Assembly: GCA_900548285.1 (NCBI GenBank)
Contig: URKE01000006.1
Coordinates: forward strand, 1 to 59,258
Reading direction: 5' to 3'
DNA: 59,258 bases
Source: an uncultured Eubacteriales bacterium
GTDB lineage: Bacteria > Bacillota > Clostridia > Christensenellales > Borkfalkiaceae
In this document: positions 7,872 through 14,947 of the stretch, piece by piece
Position numbering within the stretch: position 1 is the first letter of the stretch
How the letters are laid out: every line of letters starts with the position of its first letter
Notes under the pieces: model-generated
Seen by the model: the letters and a program-made list of their open reading frames with translations, nothing else
Told to the model about the DNA's origin: nothing
Database searches by the model: none
Program-made: the position numbers and the translations under genes

Positions 7872-9773
7872 TTATTTCGATTGTCCGCTCGTCTTTCCGG
7901 TCGCTTCCGGCATCTCCGTCATTCGCAGGATCGTCGCGCCGTAAGGGATAAGCGTAACGCGTTCATCGCCCGTCGCCACGGTGCTTTTCGGCTTTTCGGC
8001 GCACATTCCGCGTCTTTTGCCCCATTTGACCGTTTTCATCTCGCAGGAGATTTCGCACGGCGGGGTTTCGGGCGAGAACGGATAATCGCCTATCGCGTTT
8101 TCCTTATAATCGAAACGCGGTTTATCCGAAAAAGCGTAATTCCACTTAGAAATCGGGAAAAATTCGTAGTCGCAGTAAGGGAATTTTCTTTCTATCTCGT
8201 TTATCGTGCAGATGTTGTAACTCGCCCATGCCGAAGTTTTCGCGGTGTATTCGCGCGTGACGCTTCGGTATTTTATCGGTACGGAATATAACAGCGCGCC
8301 GTTTCTCAGAACGAACATTCCCGTATCCGTTTTTTCGAGGCGGGGAGAGTAAATATATTCGCACGAAAAAGTTTCTTCGGGCTTGGTTATCGCGAGCGTA
8401 GCGTATTTTCCGCCGTAAATTCTGCCGTTAACCGACAACTTCGCGTAAGACGGAATTCTGATTTTCAGCGCCTCGCCGGGAGCAGAGCCGGCATGGTTTT
8501 TCTGTTTCCAAACAATCTCGAAACGGCTTTTGAACGGATAATCGGAAATAACGCTCAGTTCAACGTTCTCTCCGTCGACGCAGGCGCGGACTTCGGCGGG
8601 CGTGGGAGAAAGCATTACAAGCCCGTTTTTGCAACGCATAACGGAACGTTCGGCAAACTTCGGAAAGCCCTGCCCGTGGTTTGCCGTACAACAGCCGTAA
8701 TGCGGTTCAAGCCCGAAAAGATGCGCTTCGCCGTTGTTGGAATTGAACGGAACGTCATCGTTGTTCTGCCTGGAACATTCGATCTGATTGACTTGCTGGT
8801 CGTACTGATGCGCCCACATGTCGGGCGTGAGCGCGGCGGGGAGCAGATTGAACGCGAGATTTTCCAGAATATCGCCCCAATACGCGTCGCCCGTTATTTC
8901 GAGCAGAGTTTCCGCAGAAAACATTGTCTCCACCACGCCGCAAAGTTCCGTTCCGTGAATCGGCGAATGTCCCGAAAGACACTCGTCGCCCGAAAAATGC
9001 CCGTTGCCCACGCGGTGAAGAGAAAGGATTTTATTCAGGAATTTTTTTGCGAAACCTTTGTCCTTTTTGCCCGAAATAAGCGAATATAACGCTTTTTGTT
9101 TGAGAGCCATCGCCACGTTGACGTTGTGAAGTTCGAAGTTCCAATATTTTCTTTCTTTCGGTTTGGCGAAAGACAGCGTATCGGCCATTTTCTCGTAATC
9201 GAAGGAAGTGCAGTATAATTCCTTGGCAAAACCGATGAGTTGCTTGTTTTTCGTCCGCTCGTAAACGTGTAAAATCGGAAAAATCGCCTCGAACCAGCGC
9301 GCCGACGCCCAGCCGTGAACTGTGCAGTTGCGAACGTGAGAATACATGCAGAGCAGACTTTTTTCGGCGGCTTTCGTTGCTCTTTCGTCGCCCGAATATT
9401 CCGCGTATTCGGCGAGAACTTTGTCCATGACGATTTCCGCCCACAGGTCGCAGTTTTTTCTGTCCGTCGTGGGCGTGAGCCAGCCGTCCTCGCACTGGCG
9501 GGATATAACTTCGTTTATATATTTTTCCGCGCGCGAAATCATGTCTTCGTTTTTCAGAAGATAAGCGAGGGGAACAAATCCGTCCAGCCAGCAGGGGAGC
9601 CTTTCCCACGAGTCGGCTTTGCCGCCCAGCCAGCCGCTGTCTTTAACGTCCGGCCACACTTTGTCGAGATTGCCGGCAAGCCCCGCCGCCTGAATTTCGA
9701 GTTGCCTTTTCATCCAGCCCGAGGGGTGAATTTCGCCCGGCGAGAGTTTTTGAAATGCTTTTGCGTTTTTCAT
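7872..9773 (-). CDS. GH127-family (DUF1680) glycoside hydrolase, probable beta-L-arabinofuranosidase
   Basis: I chose the ATG at 9773 because AGGAG lies just upstream on the minus strand and the protein then begins MKNAKAFQKL; a longer in-frame extension has no ribosome site. The 633-residue product has the GH127 (alpha/alpha)6 barrel. Key features are the ELCGVVE segment (about 273-283), matching the acid/base glutamate region, and GCC at 360-362, matching the cysteine pair that binds zinc and acts as nucleophile in the Bifidobacterium enzyme. GH127 and relatives release beta-L-arabinofuranose from plant glycans. No signal peptide, so cytoplasmic. It is transcribed divergently from the AraC regulator. 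Confidence 0.82.
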   Translation of the reverse strand: MKNAKAFQKLSPGEIHPSGWMKRQLEIQAAGLAGNLDKVWPDVKDSGWLGGKADSWERLPCWLDGFVPLAYLLKNEDMISRAEKYINEVISRQCEDGWLTPTTDRKNCDLWAEIVMDKVLAEYAEYSGDERATKAAEKSLLCMYSHVRNCTVHGWASARWFEAIFPILHVYERTKNKQLIGFAKELYCTSFDYEKMADTLSFAKPKERKYWNFELHNVNVAMALKQKALYSLISGKKDKGFAKKFLNKILSLHRVGNGHFSGDECLSGHSPIHGTELCGVVETMFSAETLLEITGDAYWGDILENLAFNLLPAALTPDMWAHQYDQQVNQIECSRQNNDDVPFNSNNGEAHLFGLEPHYGCCTANHGQGFPKFAERSVMRCKNGLVMLSPTPAEVRACVDGENVELSVISDYPFKSRFEIVWKQKNHAGSAPGEALKIRIPSYAKLSVNGRIYGGKYATLAITKPEETFSCEYIYSPRLEKTDTGMFVLRNGALLYSVPIKYRSVTREYTAKTSAWASYNICTINEIERKFPYCDYEFFPISKWNYAFSDKPRFDYKENAIGDYPFSPETPPCEISCEMKTVKWGKRRGMCAEKPKSTVATGDERVTLIPYGATILRMTEMPEATGKTSGQSK

Positions 9774-9785
9774 ATGTTCTCCTGT

Positions 9786-9814
9786 TTGACAAATATTACG
9801 CAATGAATTATAAT
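9786..9814 (+). promoter_or_regulatory. Perfect-consensus promoter for the AraC-family regulator
   Basis: TTGACA (9786-9791), exactly 17 nt, then TATAAT (9809-9814). The predicted transcription start is near 9821, about 50 nt before the gene. Confidence 0.85.
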
Positions 9815-9835
9815 GGCAATGCGTTGCCGTTTCAA
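9807..9835 (-). promoter_or_regulatory. Promoter for the GH127 gene
   Basis: On the minus strand TTGAAA (9835-9830), a 17-nt spacer and TATAAT (9812-9807). The -10 overlaps the -10 of the divergent araC promoter, so both cannot be occupied at once. Confidence 0.7.
9815..9828. promoter_or_regulatory. Candidate operator palindrome between the divergent promoters
   Basis: GGCAA-TGCG-TTGCC covers the start region of the araC promoter and the spacer of the GH127 promoter. It is placed to let one protein, most simply the AraC regulator, control both directions. Confidence 0.5.
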
Positions 9836-9872
9836 TGGGTATAATACGCAAAAAAGTGAGGTTTAAACGCAT

Positions 9873-10667
9873 ATGGAAGAAATGCGCTGCTTTTATACGA
9901 GGGACGCGAGAATTCCCCTCAACATTAAGGCTATAGGCAAAAGCACCTGCGAGATGAATTATTCGTCCTGGCGGGAGAATTCGGATATAAGCGACGTGGA
10001 ATATATTCTTGAAGGAAAGGGCAAAATAGTGGTGAACGGTACGACTTATTACCCCGAGAAAGGCGACGTGATAATCATTCCCACGGGGAGCAATCATCGC
10101 AACACGACCGATATGCGCGATCCGTGGCGGAAATTGTGGATAACCGTTTACGGCTATTACGTCAACGACCTGCTCGCCGCTTACGGGCTTGAAAAATCGG
10201 CGTGTTACCGCGCGGACTGCAAAGACCTTTTCGAAAAGATGAGAACGCTTGCCGAAAGCGATATTTCATATGAAACTCTGTGTGAAGAAATCTCGGTGCT
10301 GCTCCTTAAAATCGTTCACAGAATAGCGCTCACAACGAAAACGCTGAAACACGTGAACGCGACCGTTCAGCGGATAAAAAAGGTTATAGACGACAGTATC
10401 GAAAAGAAAATCGACCTCGACAAGGTGGCGAACGAAGTTTATCTTTCAAAATCTCAGGTGATAAGGCTTTTCAAGAAGAATTACGATATAACGCCTTACG
10501 AATATATTTTGCAGAAAAAAATCGAAACGGCGAAAATTTTGTTGAAAAACAGCGACCTGACGATAAAGCAGATCGCCGACAGGCTGAGTTTTTCGGACGA
10601 GCATTATTTTTCTAATTTCTTCCTGAAAAAGGTCGGCGTGAGACCGAAAGAATACGCGTTGAAATAA
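9873..10667 (+). CDS. AraC-family transcriptional regulator with N-terminal cupin sensor
   Basis: A 264-residue protein. Residues about 1-150 form the AraC-type cupin (EYILEGKGKIVVNG and KGDVIIIPTGSNH are typical beta-strand segments) that binds a sugar. Residues about 165-264 carry the double helix-turn-helix (VANEVYLSKSQVIRLFKKNY and IADRLSFSDEHYFSNFFLKKVGVRPKEY). It lies between the GH127 gene and the large glycan-import operon and is the obvious regulator of both. The ligand is probably an arabinose- or rhamnose-containing sugar, by inference from the enzymes around it. A terminator follows it. Confidence 0.9.
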   Translation: MEEMRCFYTRDARIPLNIKAIGKSTCEMNYSSWRENSDISDVEYILEGKGKIVVNGTTYYPEKGDVIIIPTGSNHRNTTDMRDPWRKLWITVYGYYVNDLLAAYGLEKSACYRADCKDLFEKMRTLAESDISYETLCEEISVLLLKIVHRIALTTKTLKHVNATVQRIKKVIDDSIEKKIDLDKVANEVYLSKSQVIRLFKKNYDITPYEYILQKKIETAKILLKNSDLTIKQIADRLSFSDEHYFSNFFLKKVGVRPKEYALK

Positions 10668-10680
10668 AGACGAAAGTTTT

Positions 10681-10726
10681 AAGGCGTATCCCGTAAGCGA
10701 GGAGCGGTTCGGGGTATGCCTTTTTG
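10681..10726 (+). terminator. Rho-independent terminator after araC
   Basis: A 13-bp stem (10681-10693 with 10110-type arm at 10710-10722, including two G-T pairs), a 16-nt loop and a T run ending TTTTTGTTTT. Confidence 0.8.
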
Positions 10727-10839
10727 TTTTGCCGAAAATTCGGTTTGTCGTTGCAGACGAATCCGCCGTCGGCAAAGCAAACGGAACACGTAAAAATCTT
10801 TTTTGCGTATATGTTACACTTTTTATCCGATAAATTGCA

Positions 10840-10868
10840 TTGTTTGCCGTAGTCCGCGTGTTTATAAT
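10840..10868 (+). promoter_or_regulatory. Weak-35 promoter for the glycan operon
   Basis: TATAAT at 10863-10868 with only TTGTTT 17 nt upstream (10840-10845). A good -10 with a poor -35 fits an activator-dependent promoter, consistent with AraC control. The leader is about 60 nt. Confidence 0.45.
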
Positions 10869-10935
10869 TTATCTGTCAATACCGGAAACGGCTTGTTTTG
10901 TTTTTGGTTGATATTATCCGGAAAAGGAGAAAAAG

Positions 10936-12429
10936 ATGAAAAAATTACTGTGCCTGATGTTCGCTTTTATTTTCGTATTTTCGCTCGGTTCGTGCAAGAC
11001 GGGCGGCGGAAACGCGGGAGAGGCGAATCTTCCCGATTACGTTAAAAACAGAAACGAAAACGTCGAGTATAAAATTTCGTCCTGGGTGGGCGTGCCTAAC
11101 TACGTCGTTAAACTCAACACCAAAAAGGACGTAGTCGCCGGCAGCGCGAGAGAGTTGACCGACGAGGAGTTTGAAAATCAGTACAGGATTTTCAAAGAAA
11201 GCGGGATTTCCATAATGTACCCCGGCGAATGGAAAGTTTCGGCGACGGACGGCGGACCTTACAGCGGCAATTATACGTCCGACTCGAGGTTTATCAAGAG
11301 AATGCTCGCCACCGCCGAAAAAACGGGCGTGAAGCAGATGATAAGGGATTACACTCTCAACGGAATTCTGAAAAACGTTTCGCTTACGGACGAAGAGGCG
11401 GTCGCGGCGGCGCAGGAGGCCGTGGCTTATTATAAGGACGACGCGGCTTTATACGGTCACCTCATCGAGGACGAGCCGGTTTTAAACGAAATCGACGTGT
11501 GCAAACTCGCGCTTAAAAGATACAAAAAGGTTTTCCCCGACAAGGTCGGGCTTGTCAATCTCTGCCCGATAATAGGCAGAGCCGCCGATTTCACCGACGA
11601 AAACTGGAACAGCGAAGAATGTACCGCGTGGGAATATTATCTCGACAAATGGCTCGAAGGCGAAACCGCCACGGACTATATTTCTTACGACCATTATCCC
11701 CTTCTCGGTAGTAATTCTACGGGCAAAACCTCGATAGAGCCGACGTTTATCGTTTCCATGCAATACGTCGCGCAGAGAGCGAAAGCGACGAACAGAGAAA
11801 TGTGGACTTATCTTCAGAGCATAGGTTACGGCGGGGCGAACCGAATCCCCACGAGCGCGGCGGATATTTCATTTCAGGCGTACACCTTCCTCGCTTACGG
11901 CGGAAAACAGATAAGTTGGTTCTGTTACTGGTCGCCTATCCGCTACGACGGACTTACTCATTTTACCGAGGCGATGATTGAACTCGACGGAACGAAAACG
12001 GCGGTTTACGATTACGTTAAAGAAATAAACCGCGAAATTCTCGCGTTCGACGATATTTACGATAACTTCGAGTGGCAGGGATCGATGACGAAGGTCGGCA
12101 GAGAAAACGCGATGGGCGAAAACGATAACTTCGAATACGTCGCCAAGTACGTTATGACGAGCCATCCGCGCATCGAAAAATACACCGCCGAGCAGGATAC
12201 GCTTATCGGCGTGTTCAAGGATAAAGCGGGCAAAGAGGACGGGTTTATGGTGGTAAACTTCACCGATCCCGCCAAAAACTTGTCCAACAAAATCGAAATC
12301 ACGTTTAAAGATACGAATTACGCCGCGGTTGTCGTCGACGGCGAACTCACCACGATAAAACTCAACAACGGAGTTCTTAAACTCAATCTCGACAGCGGCG
12401 ACGGCGCGTTCGTCATACCTTTGAAATAA
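10936..12429 (+). CDS. Glycoside-hydrolase-like TIM-barrel lipoprotein
   Basis: A 497-residue lipoprotein: signal peptide with lipobox LGSC (Cys20), then a Gly-rich linker. The body resembles clan GH-A barrels such as GH42/GH5-like proteins. HLIEDEP (175-181) carries acidic candidates E178 and E180, YISYDHYPL lies further on, and an aromatic block TFLAYGGKQISWFCYW follows. A C-terminal beta domain (about 400-497) contains a DGFMVVNF strand like those after GH42-type barrels. I cannot assign a family or substrate with confidence. It is the first gene of the operon, with GGAGA before the ATG, and is expected on the outer face of the membrane. Confidence 0.7.
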   Translation: MKKLLCLMFAFIFVFSLGSCKTGGGNAGEANLPDYVKNRNENVEYKISSWVGVPNYVVKLNTKKDVVAGSARELTDEEFENQYRIFKESGISIMYPGEWKVSATDGGPYSGNYTSDSRFIKRMLATAEKTGVKQMIRDYTLNGILKNVSLTDEEAVAAAQEAVAYYKDDAALYGHLIEDEPVLNEIDVCKLALKRYKKVFPDKVGLVNLCPIIGRAADFTDENWNSEECTAWEYYLDKWLEGETATDYISYDHYPLLGSNSTGKTSIEPTFIVSMQYVAQRAKATNREMWTYLQSIGYGGANRIPTSAADISFQAYTFLAYGGKQISWFCYWSPIRYDGLTHFTEAMIELDGTKTAVYDYVKEINREILAFDDIYDNFEWQGSMTKVGRENAMGENDNFEYVAKYVMTSHPRIEKYTAEQDTLIGVFKDKAGKEDGFMVVNFTDPAKNLSNKIEITFKDTNYAAVVVDGELTTIKLNNGVLKLNLDSGDGAFVIPLK

Positions 12430-12467
12430 ATTCGTCATATCTTTTAAATCAAGAAAGAGGAGAAATC

Positions 12468-13976
12468 ATGAAAAAGTTTTTAAAAACGATTATTTGCTGT
12501 TTCCTTATGGCGGCTACGCTCGCGTTGACCTTCGCGTGCGGCGGCGGCTCGGACGAAAGCAAAAACGGCTCGACGGGTTTGATAATGAACGAAAACAGGG
12601 TTTATTATATCGATCCGGACGTTCCCGGCGACAGCATCGACAATAAAACGAGAATCAAAGTCACTTTCGCCGAAACGGGCTTCGGCAGAACGTGGATAGA
12701 AAACGCCGCAAAGGCTTTCGTGACCGAAAACCGCGAATACTGGGTTTACCTCGACGGCGATCCCGAAATCACGACCGGAATGAGCAACAAACTCGAAACG
12801 GGCGCGGCGATAGCGGACGTTTATATGGTTCTCGCTTCCAATTGGTACGATTTCGCGGTGAAAGGCTGGATAGAGCCTATCGACGACGTCTACGCGACGA
12901 AAATCGACGGAGAGGATAAGCCCTCTATCGGCGAAAAAACGGACGAAGTGTTCCTCGATTACAGCAAAGCGACCGTGAAAAACAAAGAATCGCTTTACGT
13001 CATGCCCTGGAACAAAAACGTTACGGGCATCGCTTATAACGGCAAAATGTTCGAGCAGTACGGCTGGAAAGTCCCCGAAACGGTGACCGAACTCGTTGAA
13101 CTCTGCGACCGGATCATCGTGGATACCAAAGGCAAAGTTTCGCCTTTCGTCTATTGCGGAGCGGACGGCGGATATTTCGATTTCCTGCTCATGAATTGGT
13201 GGTTGCAGGCTTCCGGCAAGGAAAAAGTCGAGGAGTTTTTCGATTTCGGCAGCGAAGAAGTGTTCGCTTATAAAACGCAGAACGATCCGAGTTACGGCAA
13301 GTTGGTGGGGCTTAATCAGTTCAATAAATTATTCGGGAAAAACGCGAGCGGAACTTATAACGGGAAAGAGTATTCATACGTTCTCACGGGTTCGGGTTCA
13401 AAGAGGAATACGCAGGCTCAGCAGAGTTTCCTTATCGGCGAAGCGGCGATGATGCCGAACGGCGGCTGGATGGAATGTGAAATGCAGGAATTTTTGCCCG
13501 ACGGCTTTGAAATCAGAATGATGAGAACGCCTTACGTGGAGAACGTTTCCCTCAAAAAGGACGGCGAATATATTTCCTGCAACTATTCGGCTCAGCCCGA
13601 CTATATGCTCGTCCCCGCGAAGGCTAAAAACAAAGAGGGCGGCAAGAAATTCCTCGCGTTTTTACAGCGCGACGATATTTTGAAACAATACACCAAAGAT
13701 ACCGGAAGCGTAAGACCTTTCGTCTACGATTATTCGGATGGAGAATACACGAAATTCAACGCCGATTGCTTCGATATCTGCAAAAACTCCGATTACAGTT
13801 ATTTCGAATACAGCAAATCTCCGTTGTGGCTTGCGACAAAAGTGAGAGTTTTCAACACTCTTTCTCCTTACACGAAGATAAGAAGCGGAGAACTCACCGC
13901 GGCGGTATACTGCGCGAACGAATATAATTACGTGAAAGATAATTGGGCGACATGGAAGAAAGACGCGGGAATGTGA
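12468..13976 (+). CDS. ABC sugar transporter substrate-binding lipoprotein
   Basis: A 502-residue extracellular solute-binding protein, family 1. The lipobox LTFAC places the lipidated cysteine at residue 24, followed by GGGSDES. Typical family segments include AAIADVYMVLASNWYDF, YVMPWNKNVTGIAYNGKMFEQYGWKVPET and IGEAAMMPNGGWMECEM. It delivers oligosaccharide to the permeases encoded at 13943-14914 and 17692-18540. Spacing after the upstream gene is 38 nt with AGAGGAG before the start. Its partners suggest a pectin- or arabinogalactan-derived ligand containing rhamnose or arabinose (inference). Confidence 0.9.
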   Translation: MKKFLKTIICCFLMAATLALTFACGGGSDESKNGSTGLIMNENRVYYIDPDVPGDSIDNKTRIKVTFAETGFGRTWIENAAKAFVTENREYWVYLDGDPEITTGMSNKLETGAAIADVYMVLASNWYDFAVKGWIEPIDDVYATKIDGEDKPSIGEKTDEVFLDYSKATVKNKESLYVMPWNKNVTGIAYNGKMFEQYGWKVPETVTELVELCDRIIVDTKGKVSPFVYCGADGGYFDFLLMNWWLQASGKEKVEEFFDFGSEEVFAYKTQNDPSYGKLVGLNQFNKLFGKNASGTYNGKEYSYVLTGSGSKRNTQAQQSFLIGEAAMMPNGGWMECEMQEFLPDGFEIRMMRTPYVENVSLKKDGEYISCNYSAQPDYMLVPAKAKNKEGGKKFLAFLQRDDILKQYTKDTGSVRPFVYDYSDGEYTKFNADCFDICKNSDYSYFEYSKSPLWLATKVRVFNTLSPYTKIRSGELTAAVYCANEYNYVKDNWATWKKDAGM

Positions 13977-14914
13977 TAAAAGAAAAGAAAGGGCTTTCCG
14001 CCGCGTGGCACAAGAGGCTGTTTCTGATCGCGATGATGGCGATACCAATAGCGCATTTCCTCGTGTTCTTCGTGTATATCAACGTAGACACGATCGCCCT
14101 GTCGTTCAAAACGCTCGACAGGTCCGCTTCGTCGGACGGAAGTTACGTCTGGGTGGGGTGGCAGAACTACGCGGAAATTTTCAGGAACATGACTTCGCCT
14201 TACAGCGTTATTCTCAAAGCGATAAGAAATTCGCTTCTGCTGTTTGCCCTGAACAACTTTATTTTGCTACCGCTCGGCATAGTGTTTTCTTACGTCTTAT
14301 CGAAAGATATGCCCGGCGCGAAGGTATTCAGAGTGGTGTTTTATCTGCCGTCGATAATAAGCGTCGTCGTTTTAACGATGCTTTTCGCGTTCGTGTTCGA
14401 TTCCACGAACGGCATAATAAACCCCATTCTGAAAGCGTTGCATCTCGAAAGCATTATCCCCGAAGAGGGGTGGCTGATGAGTCCGAATACGGCAATGAAA
14501 ATGGTGCTTTTGTATTGTTTCATCGTCGGTATAGGCGGCAATATACCGCTGCTTTCGGGCGCGATAGGGCGAATCCCCGAAGAACTGAAAGAAGCCGCGC
14601 GGCTTGACGGAATAGGTTTCTGGGGCGAACTCGTGAATATCGTTTTTCCGCTCATCGGCACGACGGTTTCCACGTTGTATATGTTCGGAACTACGGTCAT
14701 ATTCACCATTTTTCTGCAACCGAAACTGCTTACGAACGGCGGACCGGACGGGGAAACTTACACGATTGCGCTTTATATAGTGCAATCCATCAGAGAATCG
14801 GGCGAACTCACGATGGGCGCGGCGGTGGGTATACTTTGCGCCGTTATCGGAACGCCGATAGTTATCGGAACTAAACGGGTACTCGAAAAAATCTTCCCCG
14901 TTTACGAATATTAA
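13943..14914 (+). CDS. ABC sugar transporter permease (UgpA/LplB type)
   Basis: An integral membrane permease with about six helices and the cytoplasmic EAA loop EELKEAARLDGIGFWGELVNIVFPLI, which contacts the ATPase. The start is uncertain. TTG 13943 gives the longest frame, ATG 13952 is possible, and GTG 13973 would overlap the upstream TGA as GTGA. All lie at the 3' end of the binding-protein gene, so translation is coupled. No ATPase is encoded in the operon, so a shared MsmK-type ATPase elsewhere in the genome is expected. Confidence 0.9.
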   Translation: MGDMEERRGNVIKEKKGLSAAWHKRLFLIAMMAIPIAHFLVFFVYINVDTIALSFKTLDRSASSDGSYVWVGWQNYAEIFRNMTSPYSVILKAIRNSLLLFALNNFILLPLGIVFSYVLSKDMPGAKVFRVVFYLPSIISVVVLTMLFAFVFDSTNGIINPILKALHLESIIPEEGWLMSPNTAMKMVLLYCFIVGIGGNIPLLSGAIGRIPEELKEAARLDGIGFWGELVNIVFPLIGTTVSTLYMFGTTVIFTIFLQPKLLTNGGPDGETYTIALYIVQSIRESGELTMGAAVGILCAVIGTPIVIGTKRVLEKIFPVYEY

Positions 14915-14947
14915 AAAAGGTTTAAAAATGAACCGCAAGGAGGAAAA

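Noticed and set aside
7740..8291. 183-codon plus-strand open frame
   Set aside because: It lies opposite the GH127 gene, has no ribosome site and is arginine/phenylalanine-rich, as expected from antisense of a real gene.
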